64,000 nt of DNA from Gelidibacter maritimus (GCF_014062315.1 NZ_JACGLT010000008.1:124001-188000); one strand, 5' to 3'. Positions 18,132 to 27,337 are shown, counted from the first letter of the stretch. Program-made: numbers and translations. The notes: generated by a model not told the origin, from the sequence alone.

Positions 18132-20465
18132 TTAACTATTCCCATAACCATAGTTATACCCATAGTTATAGCTGTATCCGTACGACTTGCTTGCACCAAC
18201 GCTATTGATCACATAAGCCATATTTTTCAACTTGCCACTTTCCGATAAATCTTTAGAGAATTTCAAGAGATTCTTCTCGGTAAAATCGGCTCTTGCTATA
18301 TAAACGGTAGCATCCGCTAACTGAGAGATCAGCATGGTATCGGTCACCAAAATGGTTGGTGCGGTATCGACAATAATATAGTCAAATTCCTCTTTGGCTT
18401 CTTCAATAAGCTTTGTAAAACGGCCATTGGTCAAAAGGTGCGCAGGATTTGGAGGAATGGTGCCTGATAACAAAATACGGTGTCGTGGGTGTTGCTCAAA
18501 ACCACTCACCAACATCTCTTTCCAATTAAAGCTATCATCATGGAGATAATTGGAAAGTCCTGGCGTGTCTTTGCCTTCTTCAATATGCACATGGATCTGC
18601 GGATTTCTTAAATCGGCACCCACCAGTAACACTTTCTTATTGATACTGGATAACGCCAAGGATAAATTGATACTTACATAAGTCTTGCCTTCACCTTTGA
18701 TGGTTGAGGTACAGTAGATCACTTTTCCTTTTCCATCGTCCTCTGCCGGCAAAATATAATTAACATTGGAACTTAAAATTCGAAAAGATTCTGCCAATAC
18801 CGACCGCGCATTTGGATCGTCAAAAACAAAGCCCTTATCTTTCTTCATATCCGGAATTTCACCAATCACCGGTACCTTAGGGTTAATCTTTGTAACATCC
18901 TCTTTACTGTGCAATTTGGTGTCCAGCAAGAAGATAAGATACAGCAATCCGAATGGAACAAGCAAGCCGCCAACAAAGGCACCTAAATAAACGATTCGCG
19001 ACTTCGGTGAAATTGGCGCGTTCCCCGTCAAAGCATGCTCTACAATCTTTATAGATGGCTCCGTAATGGCTAAATTAATTGCAGCTTCTTCGCGTTTTTG
19101 TAATAATAGGAGGTATAGACTCTCTTTAATATGCTGCTGACGGTCAATGGCGCGCAATAACTTTTCCTTTTCAGGAATCTGTGCTACTTTTCCGCTGAAT
19201 CGTTGATTTCTGTTTTCCAATTGTTGGCTGGACGTTTCCAATTGGTTGACGTAGTTATTGAGAGAGCGGTTGATATTCGCTTTAAGGTCTTCAATTTCGG
19301 CTATAGCCTGTTTCACGATGGGGTTATTGGCACCACCACTATTTAAAAACTTATCCCTATTAAGTACGGCTGTATTATAATTAGCAATTAATTCATTAAT
19401 GCCGCCGTTATTAATCCCAATATTGGCCGGTAACAAATCGGACTCCGTGTTCTCGGTAAGCGACTGTTTCAATAAGCGGGATAAGGCCAATTGGCTCTCT
19501 ATTTGAAAGGCTTCCTCTTCGGATTTAGTGCGTTGCTCCAAGCCGAGTTCTGCATCTACCTTAATATCCACCAAATTATTCCGCTGCTTAAAATCTTGAC
19601 GTCCTGATTCAATCGAATCCAATTCTTCAGCCAAGTACACAAAACGATCGTCAATAAAATCTAAGGTCCGTTTGGAGATCAACTGCCGGTCGTTGATGCC
19701 ATCATTATCAAACACCTCCATCAACGTGTTGACGATGTTTTCCGAAAGGGCCTTACTTTCGCCCTTAGTCGATATTTTCAACAAGTCACTTTGTTTACCT
19801 ATAGGCTCCACCGAAATTGCAGATTTTAAGCTTAAGGCGACATTTTCTATCGGTCTAAAGGTTATAATAAAAGTCTTCCCTATCATATCTGATTTGGAGC
19901 CTTCAGCTCTAAGATCTACTTCAAAAGGCAGCTCATGGAGTTTGCTATAGGTTGAAAAACCATCAAAAGACACGGTAGCTTCATCATCTCCACTGATAAT
20001 TTCTAAACCTTTGTTCTTAATTTTAAGTTTATAGGATGAACTTTTTAAGATACTATCTGGATGAATTAGTTGCTCAAACTCAAAAGGTAGGCTTTCTTGC
20101 TGGGTCGTTCTTACTGTCCCCTCCTCATAGAAACTCGTATTTAAGTTTAATTCCCTTACCACACGGTCCATCATAATATAAGACGTTAAAATTTCCGTCT
20201 CATTTTCCAAATTGATGTTTGAACGTTTAAAAATAAAAGCCGCCGTTGGCAATTCCAAGCCATCAGATTTATCCAAAATTTTGATTTTAGAATAGGTCTG
20301 ATAAATACGAGGTGAAAACCTCACGTATAGATAGGCGCTGATTAAGGCAATAACTAAGCTTAGTACAAACCAAGGCCAGTATCTTAAATAGCGTAAAATT
20401 TCCTGCTTTAAATCGAGATGCTCCTCTTCTTCAAACGCATAAGGTTTATTGACAGAATCTTCCAT
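18132..20465 (-). CDS. wzc: Wzc-like tyrosine-protein kinase / polysaccharide co-polymerase
   Basis: Inner-membrane protein that sets chain length and drives export of the surface polysaccharide by cyclic autophosphorylation. N-terminal Wzz domain with a first membrane helix near residues 31-50 (WPWFVLSLVIALISAYLYV), a long periplasmic coiled-coil region, and a second membrane helix near 493-512. The cytoplasmic BY-kinase domain has a Walker A variant STIKGEGKTYVSINL near 587 and Walker A' VLLVGADLR. The last 16 residues form a Tyr cluster (SYGYSYNYGYNYGYGNS), the usual autophosphorylation tail. The gene follows the wza-like lipoprotein with a two-base gap. Confidence 0.93.
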   Translation of the reverse strand: MEDSVNKPYAFEEEEHLDLKQEILRYLRYWPWFVLSLVIALISAYLYVRFSPRIYQTYSKIKILDKSDGLELPTAAFIFKRSNINLENETEILTSYIMMDRVVRELNLNTSFYEEGTVRTTQQESLPFEFEQLIHPDSILKSSSYKLKIKNKGLEIISGDDEATVSFDGFSTYSKLHELPFEVDLRAEGSKSDMIGKTFIITFRPIENVALSLKSAISVEPIGKQSDLLKISTKGESKALSENIVNTLMEVFDNDGINDRQLISKRTLDFIDDRFVYLAEELDSIESGRQDFKQRNNLVDIKVDAELGLEQRTKSEEEAFQIESQLALSRLLKQSLTENTESDLLPANIGINNGGINELIANYNTAVLNRDKFLNSGGANNPIVKQAIAEIEDLKANINRSLNNYVNQLETSSQQLENRNQRFSGKVAQIPEKEKLLRAIDRQQHIKESLYLLLLQKREEAAINLAITEPSIKIVEHALTGNAPISPKSRIVYLGAFVGGLLVPFGLLYLIFLLDTKLHSKEDVTKINPKVPVIGEIPDMKKDKGFVFDDPNARSVLAESFRILSSNVNYILPAEDDGKGKVIYCTSTIKGEGKTYVSINLSLALSSINKKVLLVGADLRNPQIHVHIEEGKDTPGLSNYLHDDSFNWKEMLVSGFEQHPRHRILLSGTIPPNPAHLLTNGRFTKLIEEAKEEFDYIIVDTAPTILVTDTMLISQLADATVYIARADFTEKNLLKFSKDLSESGKLKNMAYVINSVGASKSYGYSYNYGYNYGYGNS

Positions 20466-20467
20466 AA

Positions 20468-21229
20468 TTATCGCGTTAATAAGATGGTTATACTTAAGAC
20501 AAGAGAGATGACAGTGGCCACGGTACCTACATTACCAACAAATCCTGACGATTTAACTTTCGGATCATTAGGATTCACCACAATCAAGTCGTTGGGTTTA
20601 ATAAAATAGAATTCACTATTCATGAATTCCGCCGAGGTTAAATCAATATGGGTCACTTTTCGGATGCCATCCACCTCTCTCGTCATCAAGATATCCTTGC
20701 GTTCCCCATTAATGGTTAAATCTCCTGCAATCCCAAGCGCTTGTAAAAGCGTCATATTTTGATCGGTGTAATTAAAGGTCCCTGGCTTATTGACTTCACC
20801 AAGAATAGTGACTTTAGCGTTAATCAAGCGTACGTTTACCCGAGCATCCAAAAGATGTCCTTCCGAAGTCAATTTATTTTTTATAAACTCTTCAAGCTCT
20901 TCTGTTGTTTTATTTTTAGTAGATATGGTTCCTAAAACAGGAAAGCCAATAGTATTGTTTAGTGACACCACGTATCCATCAAGTTGCATGATTTCCAAAT
21001 TACTTGTGGGCTGTGCTTTTGAGGCCATCTTATTATATGGTAATGCGGCTTCAGGTGACAGACTCTCTACCGTGATCTTTAGGATATCATTAGGCTGAAT
21101 ATTCGGGGTTTGATAAGGAATTTCCCTACTCCCTTTGGTTTCAATATCCTGTAAATAAAGGATTTCTTTTTTAGAGGCACAGGAACTCAGAAGAAAGAGT
21201 GCGGATAAAAACAATAAGAGGTGTTTCAT
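20468..21229 (-). CDS. wza: Wza-like polysaccharide export lipoprotein
   Basis: Outer-membrane export channel component. The 253-residue protein starts MKHLLLFLSALFLLSSCASKK, a signal peptide with lipobox LSSC, then the polysaccharide export domain (about 35-125, DILKITVESLSPEA) and an SLBB domain (INAKVTILGEVNKPGTFNY). A C-terminal hydrophobic helix (VGTVATVISLVLSITILL) is present. I chose 21229 over an in-frame start at 21271, since the predicted promoter at 21280-21287 would place the transcript start between them. It is the first gene of a two-gene unit with wzc. Confidence 0.92.
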   Translation of the reverse strand: MKHLLLFLSALFLLSSCASKKEILYLQDIETKGSREIPYQTPNIQPNDILKITVESLSPEAALPYNKMASKAQPTSNLEIMQLDGYVVSLNNTIGFPVLGTISTKNKTTEELEEFIKNKLTSEGHLLDARVNVRLINAKVTILGEVNKPGTFNYTDQNMTLLQALGIAGDLTINGERKDILMTREVDGIRKVTHIDLTSAEFMNSEFYFIKPNDLIVVNPNDPKVKSSGFVGNVGTVATVISLVLSITILLTR

Positions 21230-21279
21230 TAAAATGATCTTGAAATGTTTAAACGATAAGCCATGACACAAATTGTGTG

Positions 21280-21287
21280 CAAAAGTA
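21280..21287 (-). promoter_or_regulatory. Predicted -7 box for the wza-wzc operon
   Basis: On the minus strand this reads TACTTTTG, an exact TAnnTTTG match, 51 bases before the wza-like start. It gives a short leader and supports that start. Confidence 0.5.
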
Positions 21288-21315
21288 AGGCGTTTTATTT
21301 AAAAATAGTACGAAA

Positions 21316-22440
21316 TTAACGGGACTGTTCAACAATTTTAGATTGTGATTTATTTTTCAAGAGCCAATGGTAAATAAATGCCACCGAATACAGGACCGTA
21401 CCAATAGCAAGCAATAAACATAATTGCAAATGGATCTCAAAGTCCTTAAACAAAAGTGCCAAAATAAACAATACGGTATTGATAATCACAATGCACAAGG
21501 TGGTTTGTTTATGCGAATAGCCTAAATTAATAAAGCCGTGGTGCAAATGGTTTCTATCCGCCTTAAACGGACTTTTCTTATGAATAACGGCACGAATAAA
21601 GAAAATACGTAAGGTATCCAAAAGCGGAAAGAACACAATAGCCAATGCTAAAATGGGGGCCGAGGTGTAATAAAGCGAGGTTGGGAACATTTGTGCTTCA
21701 CTAAGAAAGCGTACCACAAAAAAAGCAATCAGAAATCCAACAATCATCGAGCCGGTATCACCCATAAATATCTTTCGTTTTTTCGAAAAATTAAATCGTA
21801 AAAACGGCACCAAGGAACCGATAGTAGCCACCGCAATGGTGGTCATACTGACATCCTGGGTTTTCCAAAATAGAAAAGCCAAGGCCGCACAAGCAAAAAG
21901 CGCCAAACTCCCCGCCAAGCCATCCACCCCATCAATCAGGTTATAGGCATTAATGATCAATATATATACAAATAGGGTAAAGAGCACGGACACCACATAA
22001 GGTAAGGTAGTGATGCCGAAAATCCCAAAAAAGCCAACAATACGGGTGTCCGTAAAAATAATCAGCACCCCTGCCACTAATAATTGGGCCAAGAACTTTG
22101 TTCTCGGTGCTAAAACCAGCAAATCGTCTTTAAGACCTAAAAAGAAAAGCACGGTCAGACCGCCTAAAAGCAACATCAATATTTTGGTATCCAACACCCC
22201 ACCAATTGTGGTGATGACCACCGCCAAGCTGAAAAAAATTGCAATCCCACCTAAAGTTGGCGTTTTGGTAGAATGCGAACTTCTTGAACCAGGTTCGTCC
22301 ATCAATTGCTTTACTTGCGCCACTCTTATAATAGTAGGGAAAGTCAACCAAGAGACAATAAAAGCCAAGATAAATGCCCACAATAACCAAATCCCTAGAT
22401 AATCTAAGGGATCAAAATAAGCAAGTAAATCTTGAATCAT
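21316..22440 (-). CDS. WecA/TagO-like undecaprenyl-phosphate sugar-1-phosphate transferase
   Basis: Polytopic membrane enzyme (about ten helices, 374 residues) of the MraY/WecA family. It transfers a HexNAc-1-phosphate, usually GlcNAc-1-P, to undecaprenyl phosphate to start a glycan. Visible family motifs are the cytoplasmic Asp pair in LKDDLLVLAP, NAYNLIDGVDGLAGSL, MGDTGSM near residue 215 and the HLHHGFINLGYS loop that binds the nucleotide. It has its own promoter. Together with two WcaJ-like enzymes the locus holds three candidate initiating enzymes, so it may serve another glycan as well. Confidence 0.9.
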   Translation of the reverse strand: MIQDLLAYFDPLDYLGIWLLWAFILAFIVSWLTFPTIIRVAQVKQLMDEPGSRSSHSTKTPTLGGIAIFFSLAVVITTIGGVLDTKILMLLLGGLTVLFFLGLKDDLLVLAPRTKFLAQLLVAGVLIIFTDTRIVGFFGIFGITTLPYVVSVLFTLFVYILIINAYNLIDGVDGLAGSLALFACAALAFLFWKTQDVSMTTIAVATIGSLVPFLRFNFSKKRKIFMGDTGSMIVGFLIAFFVVRFLSEAQMFPTSLYYTSAPILALAIVFFPLLDTLRIFFIRAVIHKKSPFKADRNHLHHGFINLGYSHKQTTLCIVIINTVLFILALLFKDFEIHLQLCLLLAIGTVLYSVAFIYHWLLKNKSQSKIVEQSR

Positions 22441-22488
22441 GACTGTATAGGTTTAAGAATCAATAGATAATATAAAGGGGAACTTTGG

Positions 22489-22496
22489 CAAAGATA
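22489..22496 (-). promoter_or_regulatory. Predicted -7 box for the WecA-like gene
   Basis: Minus strand TATCTTTG, an exact consensus, 49 bases before the start codon. Confidence 0.55.
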
Positions 22497-22669
22497 CATT
22501 TAAAGTGTAATATGTCACAATGTTTTAGAATCTAAACTCAAATTTCTACCACGACTATTGATGATATTTTCAAAAGTAGTGCTTCTTACAAGCTCATATT
22601 AACGCAAATCCTAAAATTATTTCACTTTCTTTAAATATCCTTCAAAAATCACTTTTTTGAGTATCAAAC

Positions 22670-22866
22670 GCTGTACTGCCAGGTCAAGCTGAACGCAGTC
22701 CAAGCACACTGTTAGGCTGAGCGCTTCCGGCGCTTCGGAACGAAGCCCGTTTATTATGCCAAATGGCGTTATACTGGACAACTTCTATAATTTCGGCTGT
22801 ACCCCCGTCCCCTAAAGGGGTGACGCAGAATTTGGCCGACAATTTCCCCTGTTATAGGGAGGGGTT
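22670..22866 (-). repeat. Inverted single copy of the 52.6-kb repeat unit
   Basis: Read on the minus strand, this segment carries the CCCCTTTAGGGG palindrome, a GGGGGTA...AGCC stretch, a TTGTCCAGTATAACG stretch and a TTCGTTCCGAA...GAAGCGCTCA stretch, in the same order as one unit of the array at 52.6-53.5 kb. Confidence 0.75.
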
Positions 22867-23290
22867 AAGGAATAGTGGTGAGTGGTGAATGGTGAGATAA
22901 AAAATTCTGTGTCTTTTTATCTCTTTTTACTTATTTCGCCGCCTCTTGGGTCCTGCCTCCTGCCTCTATTTTCTATTCTCTTTTGTCTTAATTCTTAATA
23001 CTTTGTACTTAATACTTTGCACTTCACACCCAACACCGCCTCGCTAATAATTGTGTGCATTCCACAAACATCATGCTTCCTGCCTCCTGGCTCATTTGTC
23101 TTTCGTCTTAATTCTTAATACTTAATACTTAATACTTAGTACTCTGCACTTCACACCCGACACCGTCTTGCTAATTATTGTGTGCGTTTCAAAAACATCA
23201 TGCCTCCTGTCTCCTGGCTCCTGATTCCTTTGCCTTTTGTATTTCGTCTTAATACTTAATACTTAATACTTTGTACTTAATACTTAGCAC
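22867..23290. repeat. TTAATAC-type heptad arrays in the spacer before a sugar transferase
   Basis: No gene is seen in 22441-23289. Three period-7 blocks lie at 22988-23029, 23108-23156 and 23249-23290, built from TTAATAC, TTTGTAC, TTAGTAC, TTTGCAC and TTCACAC. Copies of GCCTCCTGCCTC-like 7-mers lie between. A GTGGTGA-type run is at about 22870-22900. The last block touches the stop of the next gene. Confidence 0.85.
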
Positions 23291-23961
23291 TAAAACGGCC
23301 GCCTCGGCAAATCCTTAAACCATTTATAAACAATCTCATTTTCTGGATTTAAAATAACCCAAGCTGTAACAAGAATGACTTTCACATCAGTCAAAAAAGA
23401 TTCATGGGCTTGGTACCATTGTTCAACCTCTCCTTTAAAAGGGTAAATCTGGTTCTTATAAAACGCCCAAGTGTCCTCACCTCTATTTTTCACTTGTGTA
23501 ATCAATTCTTCCTCATCCCTGAAAATAATAGAGCCTATGCCGGTCAGCCCAGGCTTGACATTATAGATCACCTCTTGCACCGCCTTAGGATAGGTTTCAA
23601 AACTGACCCGCATCAACGGACGCGGCCCTACAATACTCATATCGCCTTTAAATATATTGATCAATTGAGGCAGTTCGTTGATCTTACTTTTTCTTAAAAA
23701 CCCGCCCATAGGGGTTATGCGCGGATCTTTTTTAGTGGTCAGCACCCCACCCGCCATATTGGGACTGTCTTTTAACATGGTAGCAAACTTCCAAATCAGA
23801 AAAGGTCGGTTCTTATAGCCCACCCGCTCCTGCTTATACCAGATATAACCCTCGCCCGTCAGTTTAAGGCCAATCATAATAGGGATTAACAATGGCGCTA
23901 AAATGACTAAGGCAATTCCCGAGACCACAATATCACAGCCTCTTTTAAATGCTCTATACAT
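23290..23961 (-). CDS. WcaJ-like undecaprenyl-phosphate sugar phosphotransferase (copy 1)
   Basis: Bacterial sugar transferase of 223 residues with one N-terminal hydrophobic segment (about 10-35) and a cytoplasmic catalytic domain. Family signatures are the YKQERVG, KINELPQLINIFKGDMSIVG and PRPL segments and PGLTGIGSIIFRDEE. It moves a sugar-1-phosphate from a nucleotide sugar to undecaprenyl phosphate and so primes a repeat unit. The legB-like dehydratase ends three bases upstream, so the two are cotranscribed and the dehydratase product may feed the priming sugar. A paralogue lies at 30651-31376. Confidence 0.9.
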   Translation of the reverse strand: MYRAFKRGCDIVVSGIALVILAPLLIPIMIGLKLTGEGYIWYKQERVGYKNRPFLIWKFATMLKDSPNMAGGVLTTKKDPRITPMGGFLRKSKINELPQLINIFKGDMSIVGPRPLMRVSFETYPKAVQEVIYNVKPGLTGIGSIIFRDEEELITQVKNRGEDTWAFYKNQIYPFKGEVEQWYQAHESFLTDVKVILVTAWVILNPENEIVYKWFKDLPRRPF

Positions 23962-23964
23962 AAA

Positions 23965-25176
23965 CTACATTTTTTGATCCAAACTCTTTCCGGTTTCAAT
24001 ATGCTCAAAATCCGGAAGCTGTTCCTTTAATAAATCCACAATGGCCGTTTTGTCGTAACTACCTGAATCCATAAGGTTTTTTAAGTCTAAAATGGTTCGG
24101 CTGATTTCCGCCTGCGACAGTTTTCTGGCATTTTTTATAACGCCTAAGCTCTCATAAGTATCTTGATCAACCACATCGGTATCTGTAAAAAACTCCTCGT
24201 ATAACTTTTCACCAGACGTATCCGTATCGAAAAAGTAAACAGGATACGGATCTCCCTCTTTAGTGGTCAATGCTTTTTGCTTTGCTTCCTCATCCGACTG
24301 GCATTCCAGAATAGGTCTTTGGGACGCCTTGAAAAAGTCGATGGTAATGTCCTTGAAAAACGCCATCTGTTCTTCGGCCAATTTCGGAAAAAAGATGTCA
24401 CCCGATTTCCCAAGCATACAGGCCAACATACAAATTTGGCCACTCTCTTCCGGCGACACAAAAAAGCGTTTTACATCTGCTGGGCAAGAGATGGGTTGAT
24501 TTTGAAATAAACGCTCAATATACCCTGCCAATAAGGATCCATTGGAAAAAGCCACATTGGCAAAACGCGCTGTCGTGATCTGCAAGTCGTTGCTATAGGC
24601 CATAATCACTTCCTCCATGAGTTTTTTACTCGCACCCATAACATTCACCGGATTCGCCGCCTTGTCCGTAGATACGCAAAAGAAATGCTCAGGCTTATGG
24701 TCCATTAATAAATCTAAAAAGGCTTTAGCCTTAAAGACATTATTATCAATCATCGCCTCAATTGAATACTTATCCTTTTCACTCCGCACGTGCTTATGCG
24801 CCGCAAAATTGGCTACAATATCAAAGGGCCCTTCCGCCAAGAAAAGTTTTTCAAAAACCGGATCTCCAAAACTCATCGGATAGGTTTTATAGTCTTCCGG
24901 AACAAAGGTATTGGCGTCCGATCGTAAGGTGCGGGTCAATTCCGTTAATCCATTCTCATTGGTATCCACCACATAAAGCTTTCCTGGCTCAAACTTCAAA
25001 ATAGCTTTGATATAGGATGATCCGATGGTTCCGGCGCCACCAATCACCAAAACCGATTTGCCTTTTATTTTTTCGCTAAGAATAGCAGCATTGGCCTGGA
25101 TATCCTTTTCAAAAAGACTCGTGTCTCTTTTTGTGATGTATGTGTTTATAAAATTTGGGATGTCTATGATGTTCAT
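23965..25176 (-). CDS. legB: LegB-like NDP-HexNAc 4,6-dehydratase
   Basis: Short-chain dehydrogenase-fold nucleotide-sugar dehydratase of 403 residues; NAD motif GGAGTIGSSY near 46. The catalytic segment reads STDKAANPVNVMGASKKLMEE near 165-185, with Met in the place of the usual catalytic Tyr, as in the FlaA1/CapD/WbpM group. A C-terminal extension of about 100 residues is typical of the longer LegB type. It would make the 4-keto-6-deoxy-HexNAc intermediate that the LegC-like aminotransferase at 27694 uses. The two genes are separated here by about 2.5 kb of repeats, a DUF559 gene and a RAYT gene. UDP or GDP use cannot be told from sequence, but a PtmE-like enzyme in the locus hints at GDP. 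Confidence 0.82.
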   Translation of the reverse strand: MNIIDIPNFINTYITKRDTSLFEKDIQANAAILSEKIKGKSVLVIGGAGTIGSSYIKAILKFEPGKLYVVDTNENGLTELTRTLRSDANTFVPEDYKTYPMSFGDPVFEKLFLAEGPFDIVANFAAHKHVRSEKDKYSIEAMIDNNVFKAKAFLDLLMDHKPEHFFCVSTDKAANPVNVMGASKKLMEEVIMAYSNDLQITTARFANVAFSNGSLLAGYIERLFQNQPISCPADVKRFFVSPEESGQICMLACMLGKSGDIFFPKLAEEQMAFFKDITIDFFKASQRPILECQSDEEAKQKALTTKEGDPYPVYFFDTDTSGEKLYEEFFTDTDVVDQDTYESLGVIKNARKLSQAEISRTILDLKNLMDSGSYDKTAIVDLLKEQLPDFEHIETGKSLDQKM

Positions 25177-25239
25177 TTGTTTGTGTTTTATTTTCTGTTT
25201 TTGTGAGTTTTGAAGATATGTGTTATTTGGGTTTGGTCA

Positions 25240-25395
25240 CCTGCCTCTAAAGGGGTGACGAAAAATTCGGCCGACAAGCCCCCCTCCTTTAGGAGGGGCC
25301 AGGGGGAGGTCAATTCTTGCTTACCCCGGCCCCCTAAAGGGGTGACGAAAAATTTAGCTGACAAACGCCCCTATTTTTGGAGGGCCAGGGGGAGG
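25240..25395. repeat. CCCCTAAAGGGG-type palindromic repeats left of the DUF559 gene
   Basis: The unit 25240-25327 contains CTCTAAAGGGGTGACG, then CCCCTCCTTTAGGAGGGG, and ends in GGGGGAGGTCAATTC. It recurs nearly unchanged at 25901-25989 on the other side of the DUF559 gene. A more degenerate second unit fills 25328-25395. Confidence 0.85.
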
Positions 25396-25812
25396 TCAAA
25401 TTCCCTTTCTTATTGAAATATTGATCGTTTTTATTACGTCTTTAATTTTTGTTACTACCATATCTATTTCTGTGTGCACCTCTTCATTTGTAAAACGTAT
25501 CACCGTTAAGCCTTGATAATTCAATAATTCTGTTCGTTTTTCATCTTGCTGTTTCTGCTCTTTAGTTGCATGGTATGGGCCATCAACTTCAATAATCAAT
25601 CCTAATTCATGGCAATAAAAATCGACAATAAAAAGATGAATGGGATGTTGACGTCTAAATTTATAGCCTTCTAATTTTTTATTTTTTAAATAACTCCATA
25701 ATATCTTTTCTGCGGAAGTCATCTTATTACGTAAAAGCCTTGCTTTAAGGAAAGTACTTTTTGGTGCTCCTTTGAACATACTTTCATCATGATAAAAATT
25801 ATTGTTATCCAC
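25396..25812 (-). CDS. DUF559 endonuclease-domain protein
   Basis: A 138-residue protein with the DUF559 domain, related to the Vsr (very short patch repair) endonuclease fold. Marks are ARLLRNKMTSAEKILWSYL at the N-terminus, KFRRQHPIHLFIVDFYCHEL with the conserved Asp, then GLIIEVDGPYH, and RTELLNYQGLTVIRFTNEEV. The frame opens with a GTG at 25812; the ATG at 25779 (MFKGAPK) is an equally possible start. The role of the family is not established; many are encoded near restriction or repeat regions. It sits alone inside palindromic repeats present on both sides, between legB and legC, and has no metabolic link to them. Confidence 0.85.
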   Translation of the reverse strand: MDNNNFYHDESMFKGAPKSTFLKARLLRNKMTSAEKILWSYLKNKKLEGYKFRRQHPIHLFIVDFYCHELGLIIEVDGPYHATKEQKQQDEKRTELLNYQGLTVIRFTNEEVHTEIDMVVTKIKDVIKTINISIRKGI

Positions 25813-25848
25813 TAAACTACATAATTAAAATTAGGTTAGCTTGCTTGC

Positions 25849-26045
25849 GCTATACCCCCCGCCCCTAAAGGGGGACCCAAAATCGGTTAGGGCTCTACCC
25901 CCTGCCTCTAAAGGGGTGATCGAAAATTCGGCCGACAAGCCCCCCTCCTTTAGGAGTGGCCAGGGGGAGGTCAATTCTTGCTTACCCCCTGCCCCTAAAG
26001 GGGTGACGCAGAATTTGGTCGACAATTTCCCCTGTTATAGGGAGG
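25849..26045. repeat. CCCCTAAAGGGG-type palindromic repeats right of the DUF559 gene
   Basis: Contains a near-identical second copy (25901-25989) of the unit at 25240-25327, plus partial units at 25849-25900 and 25983-26045, the last sharing GGGTGACGCAGAATTTGG with the copy at 22.8 kb. Short frames here are repeat shadows. Confidence 0.85.
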
Positions 26046-26480
26046 GATTAGGGATTAGGGAATAGTGGTGAGTGGTGAGAGGTGAGAGGTGAGAGATGAA
26101 AAAGTGAGTGAAAGAAAAGATTTTTTGATGTCTTATTTTGATTCTTTACTCCTATTTCTATTCTCTTTTATCTTTATTCTTTTGTCTTCGCACTTGACTC
26201 TTGGCTCTTGACTCCTGCCTCCTGATTCTATCCTATTTTATCTCTATTCTTTAGTCCTGATTCCCACCTTCGCTTCACTGCGAACGTGCAAGCTTGGCTT
26301 CTGATTCTATTCTCTCTTAATACTTGATACTTAATACTTGATACTTTTTTTAACGCCTCTTGACTCTTGACTCTTGACTCCTGGCTCCTGGCTCCTGCCT
26401 CCTGCCTCCTTATGCAATTTTCTATTCTCTATTCTCTTTCGTCTTAATTCTTAATACTTAGTACTTAATACTAATTATGA
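26044..26480. repeat. Mixed heptad arrays with drifting consensus
   Basis: At 26044-26099 eight 7-mers change stepwise from GGGATTA through GTGGTGA to GAGATGA. At 26193-26222 there are TTGACTC/CTGCCTC units. At 26318-26345 TTAATAC and TTGATAC alternate. At 26358-26413 eight units change from TCTTGAC through TCCTGGC to TCCTGCC. The stretch up to 26680 shows no gene. Confidence 0.85.
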
Positions 26481-26683
26481 TAAAACCCCTTTATCACCGT
26501 CACCACCGTCTCCAATATGTCTATGATGTTCATTTATTCACATTTTACTGTATCAAATCCAAAGTTCAAGGTTAAAGTTCCAGATTAAGAAAACTTCAGA
26601 TTCTAATTACAAGATTATTAATAATTAAAGTCTATGATTTAAAATTTAAGGTTTAAAGCCATAAAATAGTAATTTATTCGGCC

Positions 26684-26833
26684 AAGTTTCAACGGGACGA
26701 TAAGCAACAACATAGGACGCAATTCGATGGTTAAAATTCAAACAAGTCCCAACGGGACGACATTTGAAAACATAGGACGTAAGTCCTTGATGATGTAAAC
26801 ACCCCGTGGATATAAAAGTCCTGGAGGGACGAC
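26684..26833. repeat. REP-like palindromes downstream of the RAYT gene
   Basis: Three palindromic motifs occur: AACGGGACGA at 26691-26700 (degenerate left arm), GTCCCAACGGGACGA at 26746-26760, and GTCCTGGAGGGACGAC at 26818-26833. AGGACGTAAGTCCT lies between them at 26773-26786. The same GTCCC/GGGAC theme recurs on the other side of the transposase gene. Confidence 0.8.
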
Positions 26834-26884
26834 ACCTTAAGTACAACGAGCTTAGTTAAATAGCTTAGTTAAAACAAACGCAAG

Positions 26885-27337
26885 CTAATCCCATACGTAT
26901 CTCTCGTCATACTCCTGTTTATACATCGATAAAAAACCAAGATATTCTTCCTTAAAAGTCATTTTTTCATGATGCTCATGTTGTTTCCTTATATAGTTGA
27001 TCAAAACATCTGTTTCACTTGGATTCACCGAAAACGCCCCATATCCATTTTGCCAAGAAAATTGTTTTAACCTTTCATCTTCATATTTGATCCACTTCGA
27101 CGAGTTTGCTTTAATCTTTTGAACCAAGGTCATTAAAGCTATCTTTTTAGAAAGCATACATAAGACATGAATGTGATCTGTATACCCACCTACTATCAAA
27201 GCTGGAGATTCCAGTGCATTACATATGCCACTTATATACGCATGAAGCTTATCTTCATACGGTGGTTGAATCAATGGTTGTCGACCTTTTGTACTAAAAA
27301 CAATATGGATGTAGTTTTTCACTAAGGATTGTCCCAT
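26885..27337 (-). CDS. RAYT-type IS200/IS605-family Y1 transposase
   Basis: Single-domain HUH (Y1) transposase of 150 residues. The HUH pair is HIH in GGYTDHIHVLC near residue 56, and the catalytic Tyr is probably the one in VLINYIRKQ near 112. The N-terminal YIHIVFSTKGRQPLI and the KIKANSSKWI segment are typical. Solitary genes of this type flanked by REP palindromes are called RAYTs and are thought to maintain or spread the REPs. Here palindromes of one family lie on both sides (26684-26833 and 27581-27667), and no TnpB or second transposase is present, which fits a RAYT rather than an active insertion sequence. Confidence 0.87.
   Translation of the reverse strand: MGQSLVKNYIHIVFSTKGRQPLIQPPYEDKLHAYISGICNALESPALIVGGYTDHIHVLCMLSKKIALMTLVQKIKANSSKWIKYEDERLKQFSWQNGYGAFSVNPSETDVLINYIRKQHEHHEKMTFKEEYLGFLSMYKQEYDERYVWD

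Noticed and set aside
25210-25416. 68-codon frame before the DUF559 gene, and similar frames at 25831-26065
   Set aside because: Both are repeat-unit translations (PPSFRRGQGEVNSCL-like) found in more than one copy.
26646-26846. 66-codon minus-strand frame after the RAYT gene
   Set aside because: It is made of REP palindromes; no start context or protein features.
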